Shown: piece by piece, positions 9,654 through 18,700 of the stretch
Numbering within the stretch: position 1 is the stretch's first letter
Layout: each line of letters begins with the position of its first letter
Source: JBLHKW01 sp047618565
GTDB taxonomy: Bacteria; Planctomycetota; UBA1135; GCA-002686595
Reading direction: 5' to 3'
NCBI GenBank assembly: GCA_047618565.1
Contig: JBLHKW010000063.1
Location: forward strand, 1-27,049
DNA: 27,049 nt
Position numbers and translations under genes: made by a program
Notes under the pieces: generated by a model
Databases searched by the model: none
Seen by the model: only the letters and a program-made list of their open reading frames with translations
Told to the model about the DNA's origin: nothing

Positions 9654-10886
9654 CTAGGTGCCAGGGAGTCTCGAGGGCCCATCCTCGTCGGCGAAGTCGG
9701 CCAGGGCGGGCAGCACGAGTTCGCGCACCAGGATCACCACCCCGGCGGTCAGCGGCAGCGCGATGAGGAAGCCGAACATGCCGAGCAGCGCGCCGCCGGC
9801 AAACACGGAGACGAGCACGACCACCGCGTGCAGGCCCAGTGTCTCTCCAAGGATTTTCGGGACCAGGTAATAGCCCTCGACGACCTCGGCCACCACGAAG
9901 ACGACCGCAATGCGCCCGGCCATCGCCACCAGTCCCGCGCCGGGCGCCGTCATGGCGAGGATCAGCGCCAGGACGAATCCTCCGAGCGGCCCCACGAACG
10001 GGATCAGTGAGAGAAAGCCGCTGCCCATTCCGAGCAGCAGCGCGTAGTCGACCCCCACCAGGGTCAGGCCGATGGTCAGGATGACGCCCTTCAGGAAGCA
10101 AACGATCAGGCGCCCGCGGAAGAAGTTTGCGATCACCTCGCCGATCTGCCGCCCGATGCGCGTGACCCGGTCCCGTTCGCGGATGGGGATGTAACGCGCA
10201 ACGAAGCCGTGGATGCGCCCCAGCTCGAAGAGCAGGAAGTAGGTGTACACGGGCAGCAAGACGAGCAGCAAACCCAGACCTATCAGGGACCCGAACCAGT
10301 GCCGCAGGGTGCTCCATATCCCACCCGCGCGGCGCAGCACCAGTGTGCTGGCATCCGCCGCCTGCTCCTCCGACAGTTGCGCCCAGAGGTCTCGCATCAC
10401 CTCTAACAGGGTCACATCAGCGGCATCCGCAACGGTTGCGGGATCCTCAGTTCCTGGGTCGGAAGCCGCGCTCTGATCCTGCCCCGGCAGTGGCGTCTCT
10501 TCGGTGCCGCTGGCCTCGCCTTCCTGGTCCTCGCTGGGGAGCCATGTCTGGAGCGCCTCTGCGATCTCCTCGCCGGTCTGCCCCAGCTGATCCAAGATCG
10601 GCGTTCGGGCCAGGCGGCGCATGAGGTTCGCCCCCTGGACCACGAGCGCCAGGGTGATCATGGCACCCGCGACCCCGCCCGCGATGAAGATCAGGTTCAC
10701 GGCCCGCCTTCGGCTCCAGCCGCGGCGCTGCAGTCGCAACACGGCGGGGTGCACGATGAAGGCCAGCAGGTAGCCCAAGAGGAGCGGGTTGAGGACTTCC
10801 CGTACGCGCCAGCTGAGCCAGAGCGCGAGCACGCCGACGATCGCCAGGCCCAGGTTTCGTTTCCCTCGCGGCAGGCGATCGAGCAT
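9654..10886 (-). CDS. AI-2E family transporter (PerM-like membrane protein)
   Basis: This is a polytopic inner-membrane protein of the AI-2E transporter/PerM family. Members export or transport small molecules (autoinducer-2, or sodium/proton exchange in some), and the substrate here is unknown. The 410 residues show three N-terminal membrane segments (about 13-28, 33-52, 63-86) and a hydrophilic loop. Five or so segments follow from about 198 onward. The family signature lies around SLIPFVGPLGGFVLALILAM and GYYLVPKILGETLGLH. The loop (118-158) is an acidic Glu/Asp/Pro/Ser-rich low-complexity insert, longer than I expect for the family. ATG 10886 lies one base after the preceding gene's stop, so it is the last gene of the tmk-holB operon. 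Confidence 0.9.
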   Translation of the reverse strand: MLDRLPRGKRNLGLAIVGVLALWLSWRVREVLNPLLLGYLLAFIVHPAVLRLQRRGWSRRRAVNLIFIAGGVAGAMITLALVVQGANLMRRLARTPILDQLGQTGEEIAEALQTWLPSEDQEGEASGTEETPLPGQDQSAASDPGTEDPATVADAADVTLLEVMRDLWAQLSEEQAADASTLVLRRAGGIWSTLRHWFGSLIGLGLLLVLLPVYTYFLLFELGRIHGFVARYIPIRERDRVTRIGRQIGEVIANFFRGRLIVCFLKGVILTIGLTLVGVDYALLLGMGSGFLSLIPFVGPLGGFVLALILAMTAPGAGLVAMAGRIAVVFVVAEVVEGYYLVPKILGETLGLHAVVVLVSVFAGGALLGMFGFLIALPLTAGVVILVRELVLPALADFADEDGPSRLPGT

Positions 10887-10887
10887 G

Positions 10888-11328
10888 TCAGTCCTCGTCG
10901 TTCTCTGGAAGGGGCCCGGTGAGCGGCCCGCTCATCGGGGAGATCTCACTCAGGGCCTGAACCTTGTAGTTCCCGACGAAGTACTCGTCGAAGTCGAAGC
11001 CCTCCACGAAATCGTCGATCGTGTCGCTCTCTCGGCGCCTCAGGAACTGGGCGTCGACCAGCAGGAAAACGACGTTGCCCCAGTCCAGCGTGGTTTGGAT
11101 TCCCCAGGAGCGCCAGACGGATGCGGCGATCGGTCCGAAGATCTTGCGCGCGTAGATGCGCATCACGTCCACAAGCTCCTGACCCGTCACGTGGCGCTTG
11201 TCCTCGTCCGCCTCGGCGCCTGCGCCGGTCTTCTGGACGGCCTGATCGAGGGCTTCAAACAGGAAGCGTATGGCCTCGGGTTTGTAGCGGCCATCGCTCA
11301 AGGCAACCTGACGCAGAGCTTCGTTCAT
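10888..11328 (-). CDS. Minf_1886 family protein (planctomycete/verrucomicrobial family of unknown function)
   Basis: I recognise this as the Minf_1886 family (TIGR04138-type, restricted to planctomycetes and verrucomicrobia), whose function is unknown. The 146-residue protein has no signal peptide or membrane segment. Conserved features seen are RYKPEAIRFLFEALDQA, the block RHVTGQELVDVMRIYA, FGPIAASVWRSWGIQTT, DWGNVVFLLVDAQFL, and a C-terminal acidic aromatic patch DDFVEGFDFDEYF. The final 25 residues look disordered. ATG 11328 overlaps the holB stop by one base (TGATG). A GTG one codon upstream (11331) is possible but less likely. Coupling to tmk and holB suggests a constitutive cytosolic role, possibly tied to replication or nucleotide metabolism. 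That is guilt by association only. Confidence 0.88.
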   Translation of the reverse strand: MNEALRQVALSDGRYKPEAIRFLFEALDQAVQKTGAGAEADEDKRHVTGQELVDVMRIYARKIFGPIAASVWRSWGIQTTLDWGNVVFLLVDAQFLRRRESDTIDDFVEGFDFDEYFVGNYKVQALSEISPMSGPLTGPLPENDED

Positions 11329-12368
11329 CACTTATCTCTCTCGAATGCAGCTGCGGGATGCAGCGCGTGCAGCGCGCGTTCGACGGCTGCCTCGGGCGAC
11401 ATGTTCAGGTCGATATCTTGCCTTGCCTGCATCCAGCGATCCAGACGCCAGCGTCGGCGGGCTTCACACCTCCCGCTCGGCGCGGCCCCGGAGGCCGCTT
11501 CGCGCTCCGCGCTCAGGAACATGTCGAGACCCAGGTCGAGAAAGGTCGCGGCCCGAAGCCGGGCGCCGGCGCGCACCGTCTTGCCCGGAAAGTCCCCTTC
11601 CAGCTCCCACAGGCGGTCGGCGGCGTCCCGTTCGCTGCGCTCGCCGTGCAGGACATCGCGCAGCAACTGGCGCATCTGGGGCGCCGCGCGTGCAGACAGC
11701 TCCAGTGCCCGGCCGGGCGATCCGTCCGATAGCTCCACCAGGAGGTCCACATCCCCCTCGGTATGCGGGGCCAGGATGGCGCGCGTCTGCTCCTGCGACA
11801 GGGGCTGAAACTCGACCGGGATGACCCGGCTGCGGACCGTCTGGAGCAGGCGCGCCGGAGCCGAGGTCTCGAGCACGAGGATCGTGTCCGGCGCCGGCTC
11901 CTCCAGCACCTTGAGCAGGGCGTTCTGGGCGGCCTCGTTCATGCGTTCGGCCTCGCGCACCAGCACGACGCGGTAGGTACCCTCGTAGGCCTTGAGCAGC
12001 AGGAATTCCTCGAGCGCGACTCCCTGGTAGGCATCCTTGGGCCGCTCATCGCGGTGCGAGATGAAGTGGATCGTGATCTGATTCTGAGCGCTTGCGACGG
12101 CGTCGATGACGAACAGGTCCGGGTGGTTCCCGCTCAGGAAGCGCTTGCAGGGACCACATTCGTTACACGGGGCCGCGATCACACCCTCGCGCCGACTTGC
12201 ACTGCTCTCCTTGCAGAACAGGCCCAATGCGAAGTGACGGGCTGCCAGGAACTTGCCCACGCCGGAGGGTCCCTGAAAGAGAAAGGCGTGCGGCAGTCGA
12301 TCGACGGACGCGGCGCGCCACAGGCCTTCGATGGCCTCGCGATGCCCGTGCAGCTCAGGCAAGGACAC
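11328..12368 (-). CDS. holB: DNA polymerase III subunit delta' (clamp-loader AAA+ subunit)
   Basis: HolB is part of the clamp loader that places the sliding clamp on DNA. The 346-residue protein (GTG start) has the AAA+ Walker A GPSGVGKF (33-40), a zinc site of Cys52 with CNECGPC (Cys68, 71, 74), and a long middle segment. VVLVREAERMNEAAQNALLKVLEEPAP covers the Walker B-like and SRC-proximal helices, and LLQTVRSRVIPVEF carries the sensor/SRC motif. The C-terminal third is helical, as expected for the collar domain. The intact Walker A resembles DnaX-like delta' proteins rather than the E. coli form. GTG 12368 is chosen because GAGGAGGT lies five bases upstream. It overlaps the tmk stop by 14 bases. 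An ORF extension to 12530 is tmk antiphase. Confidence 0.93.
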   Translation of the reverse strand: MSLPELHGHREAIEGLWRAASVDRLPHAFLFQGPSGVGKFLAARHFALGLFCKESSASRREGVIAAPCNECGPCKRFLSGNHPDLFVIDAVASAQNQITIHFISHRDERPKDAYQGVALEEFLLLKAYEGTYRVVLVREAERMNEAAQNALLKVLEEPAPDTILVLETSAPARLLQTVRSRVIPVEFQPLSQEQTRAILAPHTEGDVDLLVELSDGSPGRALELSARAAPQMRQLLRDVLHGERSERDAADRLWELEGDFPGKTVRAGARLRAATFLDLGLDMFLSAEREAASGAAPSGRCEARRRWRLDRWMQARQDIDLNMSPEAAVERALHALHPAAAFERDK

Positions 12369-12990
12369 GCGTGACCTCCTCGACGATGCGCTCGTGAACC
12401 TGCTCCATGGTGCCGTCTCCATCGACCCGCAGGACATCCTCGGTGCGCTCGGCGTAGCGCGCGAATCCGGTGGCCACCTGGCGCTGGAATGCTGCGCCCT
12501 TGTCCTCGATGCGATCGCGTGCCGCCCCACGTCGCTCCAGGGCGCGCTCCACGTCCATGTCGAGCCAGAGCGTCAGGTCCGGGTGCGGCTCCCCGGCCCA
12601 GGTCTGCAGCAGGTCGAGCAGGCGCGTCTCGTCCTCGCCGCCCGCGACAGCCTGGTAGGCGAAGGTCGAGCCGTGGAAGCGCTCACAGACCACGTCCGCG
12701 CCCCGGGCCAGGGCAGGTGCCACGCGCTCGTGCAGCATCTGGCGCCGTGCGGCCGTGAACAGCAGGGTCTCGACCGGAGCGGTGATCTCCACCTCGCGCG
12801 ATAGCAGCAAGCTGCGCAGCCCCTCACCGAGGGCCGTGCTGCCGGGTTCACGCAGGTGCAGCACCTCGCCGCCGCTGCGCTCCGCGAGCCAGCGGGCGAG
12901 CTCGACCGCCTGGGTAGACTTCCCGCATCCATCGATCCCGTCGATGACCAGGAAGCGACCACGGGGGGCGGCGGAGGACATGGGGCGCAT
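12355..12990 (-). CDS. tmk: Thymidylate kinase
   Basis: Tmk phosphorylates dTMP to dTDP with ATP. The 211-residue length is normal. The P-loop is GIDGCGKST (18-26). REPGST (47-52) is the dTMP-site motif. ERFHGSTFAYQ (103-113) stands where the DRY/H-type motif normally lies, with Glu in place of Asp. The LID-like segment ERRGAARDRIEDKG carries the Arg residues that contact phosphate. Two in-frame ATG codons (12990, 12981) lie just ahead of the domain and neither has a clear Shine-Dalgarno; I give the longer. A frame extension to 13200 runs through the divergent promoter gap and into the next gene, so it is rejected. tmk is the first gene of the tmk-holB-Minf_1886-transporter operon. Confidence 0.95.
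   Translation of the reverse strand: MRPMSSAAPRGRFLVIDGIDGCGKSTQAVELARWLAERSGGEVLHLREPGSTALGEGLRSLLLSREVEITAPVETLLFTAARRQMLHERVAPALARGADVVCERFHGSTFAYQAVAGGEDETRLLDLLQTWAGEPHPDLTLWLDMDVERALERRGAARDRIEDKGAAFQRQVATGFARYAERTEDVLRVDGDGTMEQVHERIVEEVTRVLA
12374..12381 (-). promoter_or_regulatory. Shine-Dalgarno of holB
   Basis: GAGGAGGT on the minus strand, five bases before GTG 12368 and inside the last codons of tmk. It decides the GTG start over the in-frame TTG six bases later. Confidence 0.75.
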
Positions 12991-13186
12991 GCTAGTGGGG
13001 ACGGTGGAAGAGCTGGCAGCATTTCTCGAGGTCCCTTCAAGAGCGACCCGATGGTGCATGACGGGGCTCGCCTTCTCGTTTCGCCGGCCACGGGAGGCGC
13101 AGCAAGGAACTTTCCAGGGCGCGGTTACACTAAAGGGTGGTCCGACTACCCCCAGTCCGTTCCCCAGGTCTCTCTCAGGCATCTCG

Positions 13187-15715
13187 ATGTACCGAAACAT
13201 TCTATCTATCGCGTTGGTTTCCCTTGCCGCGCCCGGCGCCTGGGCTCAGGCCCAGGGGGGCGTGGTGCCCGCACCCGGGGTCCCGCCGACCCCCGGTCAG
13301 GCCGTCGAGGCCGAGGTCGGCGTACCCATGCCCGGTGAGCGCATCGATCCGGAGCTCATCCCAGCGGGCGTGGTCGAGAGCATGCAGGTGGTGATCGAGC
13401 GCGAGCGCGAGAACCCGCGGCCCTCCGGAATCCTCCATCGCGCCCGCAACGGCGCCCAGGGCAGCTGGATCGTGCCGACCCGCAAGTCCACCTATCGCGC
13501 CCATTCGGGCGAGCACTACGCCACCAACAAGTGGGGCGACACGCGCATGGGCATCGCCTTCGGCGAGCCGGTCGACGTCGCCGGTGCCTGGGTCGCGGGC
13601 CAGTACGAGCAGCCCGTGTGGGCCACGGGGTTGTTCGCGGTCGGTTTCCGCGCGGGCGAGGAGGTCGGGCGCACCGATGTGCTCGAGAGCCTCGGCACGG
13701 ACTACCGCTGGTTCGCGATGGACCTCGAGAACGTCGATCGCATCGAACTGCGCGCCCAGGGGGTGCTCGATGGCGCCGGGTTCTATGCCCTCGACGACCT
13801 GACCTTCACGCCCAGGGACACCGAAACCGGAGCGGCGCTTGAGGCGCAGGTGCTCACGTTCGACGACTTGCCCTGGCGCTTCACCCTGACGGGCTCCGAC
13901 TACGCTGGTCTGACCTGGGAAACCGGCACGGGCGATTTCCAGAAGCCCGGCCCCGAGGTTGTTCACGACCCCAAGTCGCCGCCCGGGCACAGGGCCCCGG
14001 AACAGGGTGGTGATGACGGTGGTGCGCAAACGGCGCTGCTGGGCGGCGGCGGTACCCTGCCCGCGATCACGGACGGGTTCGCCGGACCCTCCATTCTGGA
14101 TGCGGGTGCCGGATGGATTCCGCCGGACACCTGCGGCGCGGTCGGGATGACGCAGTACATCTCGGTCGTCAACCAGCACATGTCCGTTTACGACAAGCAG
14201 ACCCACACGCGTCTCGTAAACGTTTCCCTGCAGAACTTCTTCAACACCGGCGGCTCGGCCGGCGACCCGCGTGTGGTGTACGACCATTTCGAGGAGCGCT
14301 GGGTCGTGATCGCTTCGAACTTCAGCAGCTTCCCGTCCGGTTGCTACATCGCCTACTCGATGAGCGACGACGCGACCGGGAACTGGTTCAAGGGCTTCAT
14401 CCCCTTCAGCTCCGGTTCGGACAGCGGCAACTGGTGCGACTACCCCACCCTGGGGATCGACCAGCACGGCATCTACATGGGTGCCTACATGGTCGGCGGC
14501 AACTTCCTGATGAGCCTGTTCGCCGTGGACAAGGCGCCCTTGTTGGCCGGGAGCCCCAGCATCGGGACGGTGACCGCATGGCGTCAGCTGGCCTGGGAGG
14601 GCGCTCTGCAGGGCTGTGTCACCCACGGCACACCCGCGGGCGAGTACGTCGTATCCCGTCGCAGCAACACCCAGTTACGCATCCGGCGCGTGAACCCGCC
14701 CCTGTCGGCTCCCACGCTTACCGAGCTGGGTAACGTCGTCGTCTCGTTCGGGGGCGCCCCGCCCGCGGCGCCCGCCATGGGCAGTACGGTTCCCCTCAGC
14801 ACGGTTGGGCCGCGCTTGATGAACGCTGTCTACCGCAACGGTTCCGTCTGGACCGCGCACACGATCCGTGCCGCCGAGCGCGCGTCGGCGCGCTGGTACG
14901 AGCTCGACCCGATCGGGATGGTACCGGTGCAGATCGGTCTGGTGCGGGATGACGTGAACCACTATTTCTTCCCGGCCATCGCGGTCAACGCCCTGGGCCA
15001 TGCCGTGCTGGGCTTCACCGGCTCCAGTCCGGTCATGTTTGCCGGAACCTGGTACACCGGTCGACTGGCCAGCGATCCCGCGGGTGAGATGGCCCCCCCC
15101 GTCGAGGCGCACGCCGGGCTCGGGGCCTACAACCAGGCCAACTCCGGCACGAACCGCTGGGGTGATTACAGCCTGTCGAACGTCGATCCCGAGAACGACC
15201 TCGATCTCTGGACGATCCAGGAGTACGCACGCAACAACAACCGTTGGGGCACCTGGATCAACCGGTTCGAGTTCCCCACCGGCTGTGTCGGGGGGGCGAG
15301 CAACTACTGCACCGCAGCGCCCACGTCGACGACCTCGGGTGCGGTCATGGCGCAGACCGGGTCCCTGAGTTTTGGCGACAACGGGACCGTCATCGAGGTC
15401 TCCAACGCACCGGTCAACAAGCCCGGATTGTTCTACTACGGCCCGGCCCAGATCCAGACGCCGTTCGGTGATGGCTTCCGCTGCGTGGGCGCAGGCGGCG
15501 TGGGCACCTTCCGTCTCTATCCCCTGGTGCAGACCGACGGCGCCGGGGCTGTTTCACGTCCCCTGGACTTCACGCTGCCCCCGGCCAACAGCGGCACGGG
15601 CCAGATCACGGGCAACAGCACCTGGAACTTCCAGTTCTGGTTCAGGGACCCGGCTGGCCCCGGCGGCAACGGCTTCAACCTGAGCGACGGGTTGAGCCTG
15701 ACCTTCTGCCCCTGA
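13187..15715 (+). CDS. Large secreted protein with planctomycete-type C-terminal Cys domain
   Basis: This is an exported 842-residue protein of unknown function. A signal peptide covers residues 1-20 (MYRNILSIALVSLAAPGAWA, likely cleaved after AWA). A Pro/Gly-rich stretch follows. Residues about 80-210 look like a beta-sandwich with GAGFYALDDLTF, of the kind found in carbohydrate-binding or PEP-type secreted domains. About 295-690 resembles a secreted beta-propeller-like family, with PPDTCGAVGMTQYISVVNQH, DPRVVYDHFEERWVV and DYPTLGIDQHGIYMG. The last 140 residues (from CVGGASNYCTA, about 700) form a separate domain ending STWNFQFWFRDPAG and GFNLSDGLSLTFCP, a tail I recall from many planctomycete secreted proteins. 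ATG 13187 fits the signal peptide, with CAGG just upstream. Upstream in-frame sequence to 12755 is tmk antisense. The gene is monocistronic and ends in a strong hairpin. Confidence 0.85.
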   Translation: MYRNILSIALVSLAAPGAWAQAQGGVVPAPGVPPTPGQAVEAEVGVPMPGERIDPELIPAGVVESMQVVIERERENPRPSGILHRARNGAQGSWIVPTRKSTYRAHSGEHYATNKWGDTRMGIAFGEPVDVAGAWVAGQYEQPVWATGLFAVGFRAGEEVGRTDVLESLGTDYRWFAMDLENVDRIELRAQGVLDGAGFYALDDLTFTPRDTETGAALEAQVLTFDDLPWRFTLTGSDYAGLTWETGTGDFQKPGPEVVHDPKSPPGHRAPEQGGDDGGAQTALLGGGGTLPAITDGFAGPSILDAGAGWIPPDTCGAVGMTQYISVVNQHMSVYDKQTHTRLVNVSLQNFFNTGGSAGDPRVVYDHFEERWVVIASNFSSFPSGCYIAYSMSDDATGNWFKGFIPFSSGSDSGNWCDYPTLGIDQHGIYMGAYMVGGNFLMSLFAVDKAPLLAGSPSIGTVTAWRQLAWEGALQGCVTHGTPAGEYVVSRRSNTQLRIRRVNPPLSAPTLTELGNVVVSFGGAPPAAPAMGSTVPLSTVGPRLMNAVYRNGSVWTAHTIRAAERASARWYELDPIGMVPVQIGLVRDDVNHYFFPAIAVNALGHAVLGFTGSSPVMFAGTWYTGRLASDPAGEMAPPVEAHAGLGAYNQANSGTNRWGDYSLSNVDPENDLDLWTIQEYARNNNRWGTWINRFEFPTGCVGGASNYCTAAPTSTTSGAVMAQTGSLSFGDNGTVIEVSNAPVNKPGLFYYGPAQIQTPFGDGFRCVGAGGVGTFRLYPLVQTDGAGAVSRPLDFTLPPANSGTGQITGNSTWNFQFWFRDPAGPGGNGFNLSDGLSLTFCP

Positions 15716-15757
15716 CCTTCCGGCCTCTGTTCGGGCCCCGGATTCCGACTTGATCAT

Positions 15758-15788
15758 GGACGGGTAGCGCTGCTGGCGCTGCCCGTCC
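15758..15788. terminator. Bidirectional terminator hairpin between convergent genes
   Basis: A 13-bp stem (GGACGGG, T-G wobble, AGCGC against GCGCT, GCCCGTCC) with a five-base loop TGCTG lies between the two stops. The right arm touches the TAG stop of the TPR gene. On plus it is followed by the pyrimidine-rich CTACTCTTTCT, which makes it a fair terminator for the secreted-protein gene. Confidence 0.65.
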
Positions 15789-18700
15789 TACTCTTTCTCG
15801 AGCTCGGAGCGCACGGCCTCGGTCAGCTCGCACTCGCCATCGAGTTCGAGGGCGCGCCGCGCGGCCGCGCGCGCTTCCTCGCCTCGCTCCAGCCCCAGAA
15901 GGCACTCTGCGGAGTAGGCCCACAACTCGGCCCGCTCCACATCGCTGAGTGCCTCGCCCGCGGGCATGGCCACGGAGCCGTCGTCGGCCCCGGAGGCCTC
16001 GAGCATGCCGGCGCCCGGGTCCGCAGCGAGGTGATCCGCATCGAGCTGGGGCGGCACGAGTGCCGTCACCCTGAACTCACGCAGCGCCTCCTCAAAGCGG
16101 CCTTCGGCCAGAAGGGACCTGCCCCAGTCGCGGTGCATGTCGCGCAGGAACAGGTCGATCTCGTTGGCCTCGGCGTAGCGCTGGCTGGCCTCGGCGAAGC
16201 GTCCGTTCTCGTAGTGCCAGGCCGCGACCTGACGGCGCACGGGCAGGTCGCCCGCATTCCAGTCCAGCCAGCGTTCGCGCGCGCGCATGGCGCCGTCGCG
16301 GTCCTCCCGATGCGCAAGCAGGCGCGCGAGTGCGAGTTCGGCCGATAGCTTGGACACGCCGTAGCCCGGGAAGGCCTGCTCGGCCAGCTTGAAACACTCC
16401 TCCGCCAGGTCGTCATCGCCCTGATCCACGTGCAGGGTCCCCAGGGCGATCAGGGCACGATAGTCCCGTCCGCCGGCCTCGACGACTGCGGTCCAGATGG
16501 ATCGCGCACGGACCCGTTTACCGGCGGATAGGGCCATCTCGCCGCGCAGAAACTGGGCGCGCATGGGCAACACGCCCGCGCGATCGATCAGTCGCAGGCC
16601 CTCCTCGGCATCGACCGTGTTTCCGGCCTGCCAGCTGCCCCATGCGAGCGTGCACCAGTCCTCGGCCCAGGCCTCGCGCGCGCGACCCGCGTCCGCGCTA
16701 CCGTCGTCCTCCGGAGCGTCCTTGCGCAGGCGTAGGCGCAGGCGCGCGAGCACCTTGGGTTGCCAGCGCGGTTCGATCTCGATCCCCGCCAGGAACTCGT
16801 CGACGAAGACCAGAAAGTCTGCGTCCAGCTGTTCGGGCGTGGTGCCGAACACCTCTTGCATGGCCTGGTCCAGGTCGAGCCCACGGTCGAAGGCCTCGAG
16901 CAGGCGGATCATGGGCCGGAAGCCGTGCTCGGTGATGAGCATGCGGCACAGCAGTCCGCCCTGGTAGTAGCCGAAGATGATGCGCGGGCCCCGGAAGGCC
17001 CGGTTCAGCTCGCGCACCGGGATGATGTTGGCGTTGGCGCGCGCGTCGATCAGCTCGCGCCGCATGTTGCGCGTCCACATCGGGCTCTTGTTGACCTCTT
17101 CCCAGGTCGCCAGGCCCTCGGTGATCCAGCGCGGGCAGCGGTTGTGGGAGAGGCCCAGGTGGATGACGTGCGAGAACTCGTGGAACGAGGTGCGTGCCCA
17201 CGAGAAGCTGCCGCGCATGTGGGACAGGGGCGACAGGCTCGTCACCACCGGCCCGAAACAAACTCCCAGAGCCGGGAAACCCTGAAAGCCGACGGAGCGC
17301 ACGGAGAAGTCCTCGTGCTTTCGGAAGACCTCGATGTGCGTCGGCTCCGGGGTGTAGCCGTAGCGCTCTGCCAGCTCCACGCGCGCGTCCTCGTAGAACG
17401 GCACCAGGTAGGTCCTCAGGACCTCGGCCGCATCCGGCTGCCAGGCGAAGGAGAGCTCGCCGAAGTCCTCCTCCACCATGCGGTCGCGCATGTGTTGCAG
17501 CACGAGCATCATGTTGTTGCGCCATGCGTCCTGACGCCCGGCGGCGGCGATCTCGGCCTTGTCGAGAGCCTCGCGCGCGTCGTCCTCACGGCCGACGTTC
17601 GCCAAGGCGCGGCCAAGGTAAGTCCAGGCCTCGTGATCGGTCGGGTCGCGCTCCACTGCGCGCTGCAGGAAGGGCGCGGCTTCGGCGAAGCGGTAGAGCT
17701 CGATCAGGTGCCGACCGACCTCGCGCTCCGGGCGGCTGTCGAGAGCCGTGCTGCGCGTCAGTTCCTCCAGGATGGTCTCGCAGTCGTCGCGCCGATGCTC
17801 GACCCAGGCCAGGGTGGCCTCCATGGTCCGTTTCTCGCGGCGCAGGGGTGCGAGCTCGTCAAGCTGGGTCAGGGTCTCCCGCGCACCGCGCAGCTGACCG
17901 TCGTCCAGGGCGCTCGACGCGGATGCGAGCAGGCCGTCGACGGACCTTGGGTTCGCTTCGAGCAGGTGGGCAAGGATCGCCTGCGGGCTGCGGCTCGAGC
18001 GGCGGCGGTTGTATCGGTGCAGGCGGAACTGGCCCAGCAGCCCGTCCTCATGTTTCGGGTGGAGCTCGAGGGCCTTGCGGTAGAGGTCGCCAGCGGAGCG
18101 CTTCCCCTCGGCCTCGACCTCGCGCTCGCTCTCGAAGTACAGGTCCGCCAGGGCGACGAGCACATCCGGCTCGGGCCCGCCGGATTGCTGCGCGGCGCGG
18201 TCCGCGGCGACGAAGGTATGGGATGCCCGCTCGATCCGGCCCAGAGCACGCTCGCAACGTCCCTTCGCGAGCAGGCCGCGCCAGTCACCTACGTCGTCGG
18301 CCGAGATGGCGTGCTGGAAGATCAAGCGCGCTTCGGCGCGCGCGCCGCTGGCGTCGAGCGCGCGTCCCAGGATCCACGCGTCGCGCACGTTGCGCTCGGG
18401 CTCGAGCAGGTCCGTCGCCTGGTCGAGGAGTTCGAGAGCTTCCGCACTGCGGCCGAGGATCAGGAGGATGTGGACGAGATTGCGCACGCAGCGCGCGGCC
18501 AGGGCTGTGTCGTCCCCGGCGCGCGCATCCGTCACGGCCTGTTCTGCATCCTGCAGGGCGTGGTCATTGCGACCTCGATCGAGCCGGCACAACGCTCGCA
18601 GCGTGCGGCTGGCGGCGTCGCCCGGCTCCTCTTCGATCAGCTCGTCGAGCAGGCGCCCTGCGCCGCGCGCATCGCCGCGGCGGCGCAGCAGATCGGCCTC

